Assembly: GCF_004798865.1 (NCBI RefSeq)
Contig: NW_025335856.1
Coordinates: 9,470,636 to 9,534,635, forward strand
Direction of reading: 5' to 3'
Source of the DNA: Varanus komodoensis
Taxonomy: Eukaryota; Chordata; Lepidosauria; Squamata; Varanidae
Length of the DNA stretch: 64,000 nt
Shown here piece by piece: positions 48,176 to 59,310 of this stretch (position 1 is the first letter of the stretch; each line of letters starts with the position of its first letter). Made by a program: the position numbers and the translations under genes. The notes beneath the pieces were generated by a model. The model saw nothing but the letters and a program-made list of their open reading frames with translations. It was not told the origin of the DNA and made no database searches.

Positions 48176-48309
48176 TGGATTGGAAATCATATAATCAAAG
48201 ATCTGCTCGTGAATGTCTTGCTCACCTGGTGTGGAAAAAGGTTGGTTGCTTGAGTCTTGCTGGGAATGGAGCCCCATTTGATCAGTGTGCAAGGTTTATT
48301 CGATAAAAT

Positions 48310-48490
48310 TATTCTGACTTGGTGCTTTTACCAAAGGAGGAAAGAAGGGTGGCTATAAGAGCGATGGCCTTTATAGTGATGCATTCTCACCTGTAGAACG
48401 TTCTCCTCAGAGTGGTTTGCTTGGTATATACTGTAAATTTTTTCAGTGTCAGATGGAAGACCTTTTTTATTCTTCCAGGCATTTTAATTA
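48310..48490 (+). mobile_element. L2-like LINE C-terminal remnant
   Basis: Frames including NVLLRVVCLVYTVNFFSVS and GRPFLFF lie where the family has 'LWNxLPxxVRLA...FKxxLKTHLF'. It is weakly preserved and runs into the SINE at 48494. Confidence 0.45.
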
Positions 48491-48493
48491 TTG

Positions 48494-48715
48494 TTTGGTG
48501 TGGCGGTTAGAAAGTTGGACTGTGGACCTGGAAGACCCGAGTTCCAGTCTCCTCTCAGTCTTGAAGCTCACTGGGCGACTTTGGGCCAGTCACTCAAACT
48601 CAGTCTAACCTACCTCATAGGGTTGTTGTTGTGAGGGTAAAGTGGAGCTATGTGAGCTGCACTGGACTCCTCACAAGAGGAAAAAGGGTGGGATATAAAT
48701 ACAGCAGAATAATAA
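48494..48715 (+). mobile_element. tRNA-derived MIR-like SINE
   Basis: GGTGTGGCGGTTAGAAAGTT (A box), GAGTTCCAGTCTCC (B box), CTCACTGGGCGACTTTGGGC, CCAGTCACTCAAACTCAG, CCTACCTCATAGGGTTGTTG, AGAGGAAAAAGGGTGGGATA and an A-rich tail. It is near full length. Confidence 0.92.
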
Positions 48716-48829
48716 TACTTGGTTTTACGTGCTAGCATTTTCCTGGCTTTATTATTTTTTGTTTTCTTTGTTAAATTAGAGTGCCATTCAGTGTGGCTGC
48801 AGAATGTAAAATTGCTCTAAGTGATTAGA

Positions 48830-48940
48830 AGCACAGAAACGTAGAAACATAGCAAGTCAGAAGGGGTCTCCTGGGCCACCTAGTTTGACCCCCAGCTCAA
48901 GCCAGCTCTGCTCATAGAATGTCCAGCATGTGCGTGTCCA
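48830..48940 (-). mobile_element. CR1 LINE 3' end, minus strand
   Basis: GTAGAAACATAGCAAGTCAG and AAGGGGTCTCCTGGGCCACC, then TAGTTTGACCCCC, are the reverse of the CR1 '...gggttggactagatgg...cccttcc...tctatgattctat' end. Confidence 0.65.
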
Positions 48941-49886
48941 AAAAAATTAGATAAGTTGGTTTTGTAAGTGGGAATGGTTTTGATCTGGTCATAATCATTC
49001 TTGTTTAATTTCTGAGTTTTAATATTCTTGAACTAGTGTAGGATTTAATGACAAATTTACATTCCATTGTGAGTAGACAGGTTAGGGAAAAAATATGTCC
49101 GGCTATATTCGTTTGATCTGCTGTATGTAGAACTCTGTCTGAAACCGTTTCTGGTTGCATTTCCAAATGCATTGAGTGTGAAGATCTTTGAAACCGGAAA
49201 CTCTTATGGCCACAAGTTCCTGCAGGCAGATCTTTACAGAGCTTGTTTTCACCTGTTTCGTTTATCTTGCAACAGTTTGGCTTCCCTGATATGACTTTGC
49301 AGACAGTGCTTTGACCTCAGGGAGGGGAACTGGAGAGCCATGTGCCTCTCCTCTTTCCTTTGCTGCCAGCATGGAGAGAGCTGCACTGCCTTCCCTCTGA
49401 GGTCAGCAGGGGAAAGAGAGGGATTTTAGGAAGGGAAAGAAGGATGCTAGAGAGGCCAGAATATGAGCTACCCTGATGCCTTCTCAGCCCCACCTGCAAC
49501 ACCCTTCCTGGATAGGAAAAGCCCACCTAGTAAAACATGTAAGGAGGAAGGGGAGGGAGGTAAATTTCACCTCAGTTGCATCTCCTGCTCTGCACAGAAT
49601 AAGTGCAAGCCTTTCAGTTTGGGGGTTTGTGATCATCTGTGCATTGGCTTGTGCCCCAAAACATTCATATAGTAATTGAAAACTACTCACAGGATAATAG
49701 TCATCTACTGTCAGCCTACAGGTCACTTAAAGATAAGTGCATACAATTTAAAAAGAAGAAAATATGACCAAGGTTGCAAAATAATACTGGGGTTTAGAGG
49801 TGGATTGTCTTAAAGCAAAGGGATGTTCAGAGTGATCAGATCTAAAAATCTGTAAAATGTCTAATGAGTGCATCTTTTCCCTTTAG

Positions 49887-49995
49887 GATAATGAAGTCCT
49901 CTTTACATGCGGAGGAGGATGATTTTGTGCCAGAGCTTCAGAGAAGCATCCATCCCCGTGAAAGACCAGACTGGGAAGAGACGCTGAATGCAATG
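49887..49995 (+). CDS. ARHGAP32: ARHGAP32 N-terminal coding exon
   Basis: ARHGAP32 (RICS, p250GAP, GRIT) is a neuron-enriched GTPase-activating protein for Rho, Rac and Cdc42 with PX, SH3 and RhoGAP domains. This 109-bp exon encodes the segment ahead of the PX domain in the long isoform. It supplies one base to a split Arg codon and then 36 codons: IMKSSLHAEEDDFVPELQ, RSIHPRERPDW, EETLNAM. My recollection of the human protein there is KMKSSVHSEEDDFVPELH, RNVHPRERPDW, EETLSAM, about 30 of 36 identical with conservative changes elsewhere. The paralogue ARHGAP33 lacks this segment as I recall it. A TTTTCCCTTTAG acceptor precedes it and an ATG|GTATGG donor follows. It ends in phase 0, fitting the next human exon, which begins ARGADVPEI. 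That exon is not in the window. The internal Met at codon 2 could serve as a start in a shorter isoform. Confidence 0.93.
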
Positions 49996-50974
49996 GTATG
50001 GCGGCACGGTCTTCTGCGTGTGATCGCTTGTAGTCCCTTAAACTGTTGATAGAGTTTGATTTGTTACTTTTTTTCTGGACTGCTATGTTGATTCCTTCAT
50101 AGGCTTGAGGAGTGTGGAAAAGTATTATTTGGATGTGTATCAGAAGAGTGGAGGAGTTGCCTGGTCCCCTGAATATATGCCCTGGAGCATGGCTAGTGCT
50201 AATTTAAATGCTCCATAATATTAAGGGATTGTCTATCTGCATTAACCTCTCTTTCAGCTAGGATCCGGAATGTGTGAAATCTCTCTCGGTCCCCAGTGGA
50301 AAACAACAAACAACAAAGAACATTAATCTAATATTAATCAGATCTAATATTAATTCAGCCCTGGAACAATTTCTACTTTGTATGTCTAATTTTACGATCA
50401 GTACTGGAATAACAAGAGAAGTAAAGATCTTGTAATTCATTTTTATACCTTTACTTGGCTTCTATTCTGTCCAAAAGTGGAAAATGAGAAGAGCGCTGAC
50501 AATGCTTAGCATTACTGTTCCCTGTAGGAGTAGCTGCAGTAGCTTTCCCCTTGAATTCAATGGCAAAAGACCTGACCTTCCAACTGCCGAAGTAGGATCT
50601 GCTCACAAAAGGGTACTTCTATTCTATTTCTGTAGATAGGCCTTCGGTTGCACATAATTCTCCTGCTTACTGCGGAATCCCTATGGGTTTACCTGACTAT
50701 GTGTTAAAAATGCTTACCTGTGCTAAATTTAGAAATGCAACTTGGAGGAGATAATGTGACCTCATGTTGATATATCCCTAAATTAGTAAATGTAAAGATG
50801 CAAATACGCTTGTTAACCACATTGTGGATTGCCAGACTAAGACCAAGGGACCTTGGGCAAACCATTCTGTCTTATGCAAAACCTAGAGTATGAGTTACTG
50901 CATCTGGTTAAATGCCCACGGAATTTTATTCTGTAATAAATGTATCAAGCTGCCCCAGGACAGTGTCAGATTGT

Positions 50975-51040
50975 GCTTGTTTGTGGTCTCTGTGCATCCC
51001 ACATACCGGCTCTATGCCTGTATTGAGCGTGTCGTAGGGA
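50975..51040 (+). repeat. Dispersed repeat with GGTCTCTGTGCATC core, copy 3
   Basis: TTTGTGGTCTCTGTGCATCC, CACATACCGGCTCTATGCC and GTATTGAGCGTG follow the same order as the other copies. Confidence 0.5.
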
Positions 51041-52940
51041 AGCCTCTATAGCCAAGTGTGTAATTGGATGCAAGCCCCTTTTGTTCTTTGGAAGACAAGA
51101 ACATGTGCTGCTGTATTTCTGTGGTTCAGTTAAAGCCTTACCTTTGATGCACACCTTGTGAACACGCGGGACACATTTATTTACTATGGTAGTGCCGATG
51201 TATAGGGAAATGGGAAAGTAGAGAATTATTAGTTTGCCTCTTTCCCATGGTCCTTAATAACACACATGAAAGTGAACCACACTGCAGAGTTTGTCATACT
51301 CCTAAGTATGGTTTTGTAGTTAAAATCTTAAGGTTGTGAACCGCTGCAGAAGATGTGAGAAAACTAGTGACACTTTTCTGTCCTGTTCCCTTTTTACTGC
51401 TTTAGACAGAAATACTTCTCCAAGTGCCATTCGAATAAGAGATAAATTATGTTATGAAGCAGGAAAGGGAGGCTGTGACTTTGTTTCGCAGGGATAAGAG
51501 CACTTGTTGAGAGGCAGTCCAGATGAAGCACCATTATTCAGTTCTACTTGAGTTAGAAACAGAAAGCAAGCAGAACATTTTGCATTTGAAATCATGTTTG
51601 CTAAAGCTACTGAAAGAGCAGACATCTGTGCAAGTCATTTAGGGGTAAAAAGGTAACTGGAATGCATTGTATATGCTTTGTCTTTAGATTGGTTCAGATT
51701 TATTCCAATAGTTCTGGACCATTCAACTAATGAATTTGAACCTTAGTTTAATTCTGTAAATGGAAAATTAATATTGGCACAGGTGATCTGCATGCACTGC
51801 ATTATGATGAATTAGTATTTCAGATATTGGTGGCTAGGCTGTACTTGCCAAGTGCCAGCAATGTGTACAGTGGCAGAAGTCCACTTTTATGTCATGTACT
51901 GTTTGTGCTTCGTGAATCAGAGAACTCAAAAAGATGAAAGTGTTGTAGAAGGAAATGTTTCTTCCTTCCATTTCAGTTTAATTGTCGAACATGGGAATTG
52001 CCTTGCTGAATCAGACCACAGTGAGCTTGTTAAGATGCGCTAAATAAACAGAGATTTGAATTATCTTGTACAAGGATATTACATGCATACACAGATTTGC
52101 ACTTCATGAGCAATCTAATCAGGAAATGGGTAATTAACGCATGTAATATCCTGGGTAACTGGTCATGGTTGGTTGCTGAGTTATCTGAACTCAGAGCATT
52201 TATCACAGGACAGCATCATGGGAGACAACAAGCCACTTTGGCAACCCGTGGCTTGTTTTAGATATTGTTGAAACCGTGAAAGGTTGTCTTGTTATCCAAA
52301 TCAGGCAGAAAGTACCATTTTGAAGAACATTGGCTGCTCTTGGGGAGCTCACCCATGCCAGCACCAGTGACAGAGGCTCTGCTGATGCTGGAATGGGTAT
52401 TTGGAGTGGCTTTTGCTGGCTTGTTACCCCTTGGGGTAATTTCGCAATTGCATTTTTTCCCTGGTCTTCCACAGGTGTGCAGGTATGAGTCGAGGAGGGA
52501 CTGAAATGCTGAGGCCTGCCTGGTCAGTGTCCATTTGTGTGCCTGCTGAAAAAGGGCAGTACGCAGCTGCCATGGATACTGAGCAAGTGAGGCTGCGTGT
52601 AGGCTGTTTGGTGCACACCTGGCAGGTACCTGGCAGGTACCAATGGGTGATCTGTGGTTGAAAAGCAAAACAGTAAAGGTGTTCTATTCCTGAAAGGGGA
52701 GATGAGTACAGCTCCCACTTTAGGTGTGATGCCTTAGCTTTTTTTAGTTTTTCCTGACTTGTTTTCAGTCCCCAATATTGGACTCAGAGGCAGAGTCTCC
52801 TTCCGCTTGGAAGGATGGACTGGCAACTGTTTTCCCCAAGGGCCTGTTCTCCTCCTGGACTTCTGAGATGGTTTGTTCTGGACTGCTTTTTTTCTCTGAG
52901 AGCAATAGCTCCTCCCTGAGATGCTGCTGCATTGGCATGT

Positions 52941-53190
52941 TTTATTTTTATTTATTTATTTATTTTTCGATTTATATCCTGCCTTTTTCCTACAAAGGGC
53001 TCAAGGCAGCTTACATCATACTCCTCCTCCATCTTATCCCCACAACAACAACCCTGTGAGGTAGGCTGGGCTGAGAGTCTGTGACTGGCCCAAAGTCACC
53101 CAGTTGGCTCCATGGCCAATCGGGGACTAGAACCCAGATCATCTGAATCCCAGTCCCATGCTTTTAACCACGACACCACACTGGCTCTCT
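52941..53190 (-). mobile_element. tRNA-derived MIR-like SINE, minus strand, full length
   Basis: The reverse complement begins AGCCAGTGTGGTGTCGTGG. It contains a GGGTTCTAGTCCC B box, CAACTGGGTGACTTTGGGCC, CAGTCACAGACTCTCAGCCC and CTCACAGGGTTGTTGTTGTG. GTAAGCTGCCTTGAGCCC leads to an AAATA tail. It is the best-preserved SINE of the window and close to the copy at 58306. Confidence 0.93.
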
Positions 53191-53969
53191 ATGTTTTGAA
53201 CTGCTTTGAGGTTTAATAGAAAGGGATATCCATGGCAGTTTTCTGGAATATACAAATTCACAGAGTAAAATATTCCAAGGTCGTGAATTAAGACAGGTGT
53301 TCCTGGTATCCCTGTCAAGTACAAATGAAAAGCTTGAGATAAAGAAATCTGAGATGAGTCATTATCAAAGGCATCAGACTAAGGAAGCCCTTTAACTCTA
53401 CAGGGCATAAATTAGTTTGCTGTTCTTGTCCCACACTGCTCTTGCGTTTCATCAAATACAACATGATCTAATATGCTATCACTCGTAAGTTGGAAGGAAT
53501 CATTGCTTTTTCCATATTGACGTTCTTCCCCATAGAGTTTCCAGTGTTACACAGAGAGCACTTTCTAAGTACCAAAAATAACTAGAATTCCAATCCTGTC
53601 AGTGACTGACAGTAGCCTATTCAGTGATGGGTGGCAGGATTCATTCAATGCAAACTAATTACAATTCTGCTGATAAGCTACAACAAAACAAACAGAAAAC
53701 CTCACCCCCACCTCCCACCCCTCAAAAAGACCACAACAGACCCAGATAACTTTGATCACTGCAGACTGTACTGAAGTGGAGTATCTCCGAAACAGTTCTG
53801 TTCTAAACATACTCACTGATAAAGAGTTCTGATTTGTCTTTGACTATAAGTTCAAAGAAATTTCCATTCCTAATGATATCATAAATCACATATCTTTTGC
53901 ATTTGTTTGACATTTAATGTCTATTTTACTTGTCATTTAACTTTCCCTTTACAACCATCTGTATATAAA

Positions 53970-54095
53970 CTTTCCAGCTGAGAATAACAGTTCATACAAC
54001 TGATGAAATGAACTCTAGTCCGTGAAAGCTTATGCCATAGTAAAAGTGTCGTTGTTTAAAGTGATACAAGTCTTGTATTGTTTGTCGCAAAGACT
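53970..54095 (+). repeat. Old amniote interspersed repeat
   Basis: CTGATGAAATGAACTCTAGT, CCGTGAAAGCTTATGCCATA and TGTTTAAAGTGATACAAG follow a repeat common in turtles and squamates ('gatgaagtgggctctagtccacgaaagcttatgcc...ttaaggtgccacaag'). I recognise the sequence but not its class. Confidence 0.6.
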
Positions 54096-54104
54096 TGCAA
54101 CAAA

Positions 54105-54200
54105 GTCTTGATGGTACACCACCCAGAGAGTCCCACATAGGACGATTACTGTGATTTATAAATTCACTAATTTATAATTAAATACATAAATAAAGATTTC
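54105..54200 (+). mobile_element. LINE 3' tail (L2-like)
   Basis: GTACACCACCCAGAGAGTCC and TGATTTATAAATTCACTAAT with a following AAATACATAAATAAA tail match the 'ccgccctgagtcc...gggcggtataaattcaataaat' 3' end. Confidence 0.55.
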
Positions 54201-55081
54201 TGTAGTTATCCCTGTTGAAACTATCCTAGCCAGTGAACATTAAGATGAGGGTTAGAAATGGAACGTTCTTGTCAAATGGAGAGGCACTGCCCTGTAAAAC
54301 ACGCAGCGGTGATGCAGAATAGGAGAGGTAGCACTTTTAAAAGATGGATTTGTGCACAGTAATTAAGATCTTGCTTGAGCAGCTGTCAAATTTTGCCATC
54401 ACTAGGCTACCTAAAAATAAAATCATGTTTGCAGAGGGTTTTTATTTCCCTCCCAAATGAGACTCGCAATTGACATCTTGTGACAGCTCATGCAAAGCTA
54501 GTGTTTAACTTAAAAAAAAAAAAACTTTATTTTTTTTCCTCCGTGCAAGGCAATGCCTTGTATACATCTGAACTAGTGAAGGATCAAGCTTTTCTGCAGG
54601 TTTTTTTTAACCCTTTCCCTCTAAAAATCATGTATTCAGCAAATGGGTATGGCAAGTCATGGTTTCCCTTATGCTTTTGCCAGTGTTGGCAAGACACCCA
54701 ACTTTCACCAATATTTCTCATTTCTTATCGAGGCCAGTTTGATACAAAAAAAAAAAATGCTATTGTATGATCTTTCTGCATGATGGTGTAAATCTTGTAG
54801 GATAGAGCCTGTTGGCATTTTAAAAATGTATTATTGCTAAAGCTTAGGAAATTCAAAATGCAATAAAAGGACAGATACCCAAAGCCAACACAGGACAGCT
54901 TTGCGGAAGTTGATTAAAATACTGAAAGTAGAGTAAAAGTCATAGAACCTTGCTTTTATGTAGGGGTTAAGAGAAGGCAGGGAAGCTCCCACATTGCAGA
55001 ATATAATGACCTGTTTTGCACAATCAAGACATTCCAGCATGACTATAGCCAGAGTGGATGGTTGTAAGCCATCTGAACCTA

Positions 55082-55161
55082 CATGGCTTGGTGGAGGGTT
55101 AAACAACGACATAGCCTGTGCAAGGTTATTTAGGCTTTGCTTGATCCTCCACCAAGCCATG
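55082..55161. other. Inverted repeat with perfect 16-bp arms
   Basis: CATGGCTTGGTGGAGG (55082-55097) and its exact complement CCTCCACCAAGCCATG (55146-55161) enclose 48 bases. It could be the ends of a small decayed MITE or a foldback. The flanks show no clear target duplication. Confidence 0.85.
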
Positions 55162-56013
55162 AGTCCTATATTTGACTAGCACAGTAAGCAGCAGCTGGGC
55201 AGTTATCATGCATGTTGGCTTGTTTCAGTTGTGCAAATTAACCCACTGTGAATATGTAAGATAGTGCTAATTAGGAAAGCTTAGAATACAGTGTGTTATT
55301 CTCCCTCACAAAAGACAGAGCACTTACTGCTTTTTTAAGACACTTTTAAAGAATCTCCGGAATCTCAGTTTAAAAAGGCTTGTGTGTGTGCGCATTTATC
55401 CAAGAAATTCTTAATACATCCAAGAGATGTGAGATGAGGTTGTCTCTACATTATTATTTCTGCCCAGTAAATTTTGTTTACCCTATCCAACAAAAGCAAT
55501 TTTATTTTGGGGTTGCAGTCACAAGTGTCCTGAGATCCTCAATGGTTTAAGGACATTATATATTATAAACAAACCACTGTCTATGTAAAGAAAATTAAAA
55601 AGAGGATTAAAATAGCACAACAGTAGCTGTAGACTATAAAGATTCTGTACATTGCAAAATATATATACCTTTCTATACAGTCCAAATTGTTTTCTTGAAG
55701 CTATAGAGAGATTAGACACATACTCCAATATTTTATTCTGTATTACTTTGACCCTTGTGAAAAGACAAATGCAGTGACCATCGCATCCCATATATTATTT
55801 TCAATATCCAGCAATTTATTTTTGTTGTATTCTAGAGCAGGTCCAAGCGAGTCAGAAATGATGCTAGCTTTGTGTGAGATAGACCTCCTTTATCACTAGT
55901 TTTCAGAAGGCCTGCACGAACTCTTGATTGATTCAAGCTCTTGAATACACTAGTTTTCATTCTTGCTAATGACTGTATGCTTGCAGTTATGTTTTAAATG
56001 AAGAAGATGAGAC

Positions 56014-56032
56014 GGGGGCGGGGGGCGGGGGG
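56014..56032 (+). other. G-tract G5-C-G6-C-G6, potential G-quadruplex
   Basis: Three long G runs separated by single C bases. A four-strand quadruplex would use a divided run. It lies in AT-rich sequence. Confidence 0.6.
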
Positions 56033-56489
56033 TTCTGGTTCTTGCCGATTCAGGAAAGCTGAGAGAAGATTCCTTTTGTCCTGACCCAGTGTCCTAACCT
56101 CTTTATTGAAACCAGCATTTCCTCTGTTGAGACAAGACAGTTTCCCCACAGTAATTATAAAGGAAATAACTGCTGCAAAGTGTTTTTTTAAGTGTCCTGA
56201 TAGGAATCAGGTAAAGCTCACTGAGTACAAAATGTTTTCTTGAATGCTTGTAACTCATTAGCAGTTCTCATTTATGTCATCAAGTGTTATTATTTTCACT
56301 AAGCAGTTAGGTACTGCTACCAGCAATTATTCGCCAGATGTGCACATTCTCATGAGTGCAAATCCTAAATTTGGGTTTTTATGTGGAGTATTCAGTGTGG
56401 ACTGCAGAAAGTTTGCTCTGGCTTTTGATAGCTGCAATGTTCTCCATATGTATTTTGCATGTGCCAGAAGATTGGGGAGATAGAAAGAA

Positions 56490-57240
56490 AAGAAGTATGA
56501 CTGTATTAATTCTTCTAGACTTCTCATCTGTTTTCAGTTTGGTGAACCATGGAATTCTTTTGGGCTGATTGGCTAGTTCAAGAGCAGGAGGGATCACTCT
56601 TATTTGACCAAAAGTCTCCAGATGGTGATCCCAGGAAGTCCTTCCTTGGTCTTGCTAGAGTAATCTTATGGAATTGCTATAGGGATCCCTCTGGTCCTTC
56701 ATGAGAATTGAAAACAGATTAAATTGTGAGGGCTTGGTGAGGATTCATCAGCATGCTGAGGAGACCGAGTTCTCACCTGCTCACTTTTTACTGCTCTAGG
56801 ATTGGCATTTTTCCCTGATTAATTAAGGGTTTAGAGCTGAATGATGTTTGGTGAACAAACTTAAGCTTATCAAGAACAGACTGTTGAAAGCAAGCAGAAT
56901 GGTTAACCTAGAAGTGATGCTTGTCCTGGCTGTGGAGCCTGGTTCCACCCACCATTTCAAGAGCAGGTTTGCCGTTAAGAATATGTTCCTTGATCCAGCA
57001 TTACAATTGGGTTGATCAAGCAATTTTTGTTTCTCATACAGAAGGACCAGCCCAATGAGGAAATCAAAATAGTTAAAACCCTGAAAGTGAAATAAAAGAA
57101 GTCTCTGTGTTGGGGTCTGCAGAGCACTGCTGGTCCCCATTGTAACTTGTCAGGGCAGGCAGACTGCTTCACCTTATTCATACTTGAAGGGCTGGTATCA
57201 GGCTTGGAGGTGCTTTGGACCACCACAGTCCTGTCTAGCA
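56490..57240 (+). mobile_element. L2-like LINE ORF2 fragment, heavily decayed
   Basis: MTVLILLDFSSVFSLVNHGI at 56498-56560 is the 'LVLLDLSAAFDTVDHGILL' motif. GIAIGIPLVLHEN and a GEDSSAC stretch lie where the palm and YADD region should be, though YADD itself is lost. An LNPEKTEVLLVG homologue reads EVMLVLAVEPGS near 56910-56950, and a VKNMFLDPALQL stretch ('VLLDPALTME') follows. Frame changes are frequent. Confidence 0.7.
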
Positions 57241-57836
57241 GCTGGAAGCCACAGGAGATGCCAGTTTGGCTAGAGCAGCACAAGTCTTTGCGTAGTAACC
57301 TCCCCGCCCCCCTGCAAGCCATGAAACTGTTGTACAATAAGGAATATAACTAAGTGTTGCAAGGCCTGATAAAAAGCGCAGAGCAAAAGTGTTTCCACTT
57401 TTCTCTTTTCTCAAGGGCATACATGTCCTGCTATGGTTTCCCTTTGAATCTTCTGACCAGTAAAGCAGAGGGCAATGCATTACATTTTGTGTAATAAAAG
57501 CTTTTCTAAATTTGGTGATACGCAAATCAGGCAAGTATTTGCAGGTAAAATTGACCTTCCATTATCTCTCTTTAAGGCCTTAAGGCCCTGCCTACCTGAT
57601 TTTGTAATTCTATGTCCCAAACACATTTAACAAATTACCATTTTAGCTTTTTTATATGCAAACTGTATTAAGCTGCTGGGTGTAAATTTGATAGTCTGCA
57701 ATTTGTCTTGCAGTTTAATTTTCCATTTTGAGTGACATCTCTCAGTTAATGTCAGCAAGACAAAGCCTTGAAAAAGAAACAGCTTTAGCTAGTATTTGAT
57801 GCTAAGGCTCTGACCTCGGCAGAAATTTGCCCTGTG

Positions 57837-57848
57837 AGTGTGTGTGTG

Positions 57849-57896
<48 letters not shown>
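57837..57896. repeat. TG-CG-CA alternating purine/pyrimidine microsatellite
   Basis: TG units, then CGCGCG, then more than 20 CA units. The centre TGTGTGTGCGCGCGCACACA is part of a perfect palindrome. Strong Z-DNA-type sequence. Confidence 0.95.
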
Positions 57897-57898
<2 letters not shown>

Positions 57899-58305
57899 AA
57901 CTGCAAACACAGCTGGGAATTTCCATCATTTTTGTTAGTTCAAGTGCCTCCTAAATGAGCATTTCTCCATGGAGTGCTTCAGATCTGAATCTAAGTTCCG
58001 TGATCACAGAAAACTAGTTGAGGGTCAGCTTGTATCCTTTGGCATTTGCTCTCTACGGACACTGAACGGGCCCCTTGATGCTTGTATGCAGATGGTCAAA
58101 GGTTCCTGGATATTCATTGTTGTACTAGTTTTACTACTACTCCTTTTTGATTTCACTGTATGGAGTGTTTCATGCTGATTCAAGCATTGTGCAGGTGCTG
58201 CTTCCTCATTCGTTTTTGTTTTTAAATTAGATATAAGCCACTTTCCAAGTATGGCTCAGAGAGAAAAGCAGGACCTAGTAAATATATAGAATGGCAGCAC
58301 GATGC

Positions 58306-58478
58306 TATTTTATTTATTTATTCATTTATTTATATCCTGCCTTTTTCCTACGAAGGGCTCAAGGCAGCTTACATCATTCTCCTCCTCCGTCTTATCCCCA
58401 CAACAACAACCCTGTGAGGTAGGTTGGGCTGAGAGTCTGTGACTGGCCCAAAGTCACCCAGTGGGCTCCGTGGCTGAG
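58306..58478 (-). mobile_element. tRNA-derived MIR-like SINE, minus strand, head truncated
   Basis: A TTTATTTATTTATTCATT tail and ATATCCTGCCTTTTTCCTAC, CTCAAGGCAGCTTACATC and TGACTGGCCCAAAGTCACCC match the copy at 52941 very closely. The sequence stops after GGCTCCGTGGCTGAGC, so the tRNA head is missing. Confidence 0.92.
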
Positions 58479-58514
58479 CAAATTAGATTTAGATCTTTCT
58501 TCAAAACTTACTAC

Positions 58515-58553
58515 ATCTTTTTTCTTTTTCTTTTCTTTTTCTTTTTTCTTTTT
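58515..58553. repeat. Polypyrimidine (TTTTTC)n tract
   Basis: Irregular TTTTTC units on the + strand with few interruptions. The long open frame over it is a low-complexity artefact. Confidence 0.8.
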
Positions 58554-59214
58554 GGAAAACTCTGGCTTCACTTTTTTAGTTTTCATCTCCTATTGAATCC
58601 AAGCCTCGTACTTATAGCAGGACTTCTTCCTACCGTGCTTTGCTTCCCCTTCCCTTTCTCCTTCTGTTGTTTTCGTGTCTGCCTGGTGTGCTTCAGGTGT
58701 CAGCTTCTTACGTGTGTTATTGTGTAAAGCACTTAGAAACTGATTATTAAATTATAGTGTAGTGTTTGTTCTACTTATAATATTACATCATTTTTAAAAA
58801 GAAGTGTCTGAAATATATATTTCATTCATATTAGTGTATAATTTGGAGCTTCAGTCTTACACAAGACTGCAGCTGTATTTCTCTGAGAAACTTAGATATC
58901 TAATCATTTGGTATGGACCTCATAGTTTGTTGATTCAGAAACGATTCGTAATATGATCAGCAGAGTGCAGCAGAAGCTCATTTAAAATCAGCTACACAGT
59001 ATATAAAATAACAAACACCTTCAGCAAAACAATGATTTAAGCAAATACTCAAACTTTTTGTATCATCTTTAAATCATCAGCCTTAAGTCACAACGACTTA
59101 AGATGTAGCATTAAACTGTGCTCTCATAGTCTGAGGAAGGCATAGATTTCTCCCAGGGTCGCTCACTCCATGTCCACTTCAGCACAGTGGTAAGGAGGCA
59201 GGTCACGGCCCTCC

Positions 59215-59310
59215 GGTTCTTTGCCGTGGTCTCTGTGCATCGCTCCTATGGGTGTTGTGCCTGTGCAGTACCACGTTCAGGAAGATGTGAAGCCTGCTTT
59301 TATTCTTTTA
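59215..59310 (+). repeat. Dispersed repeat with GGTCTCTGTGCATC core, copy 4
   Basis: TTCTTTGCCGTGGTCTCTGT, GCATCGCTCCTATGGG, GTGCCTGTGCAGT and TCAGGAAGATGTGAAGCC. The TCAGGAAGAT block is shared with copy 1 at 21043, so the repeat is at least about 60 bp. Confidence 0.5.

Larger units (their letters stand above)
30580..49886 (+). other. ARHGAP32: Putative ARHGAP32 intron
   Basis: If the 30473 exon is real, this 19.3-kb intron starts GTCAGT and ends in a CTTTTCCCTTTAG-type acceptor before 49887. It holds the SINEs, LINEs, hAT elements and MITE listed separately. Stretches 30580-32020, 32291-33625, 33998-35895, 38286-39380, 39490-40740, 43005-47230 and 48941-49886 contain no gene that I can support. 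I looked for the canonical acidic N-terminal exon of ARHGAP32 (residues around LGDDSVFWLESE and CEEEEREEK) and did not see it. Confidence 0.5.

Noticed and set aside
1-49886. Canonical acidic first exons of ARHGAP32
   Set aside because: I looked for coding sequence for the LGDDSVFWLESE and CEEEEREEK segments on the + strand and found none. They are presumably upstream of the window.
52203-52718. Several overlapping minus-strand frames up to 136 codons
   Set aside because: Slightly GC-richer unique intron sequence. The peptides show no family resemblance and no acceptor/donor pairs on the minus strand.
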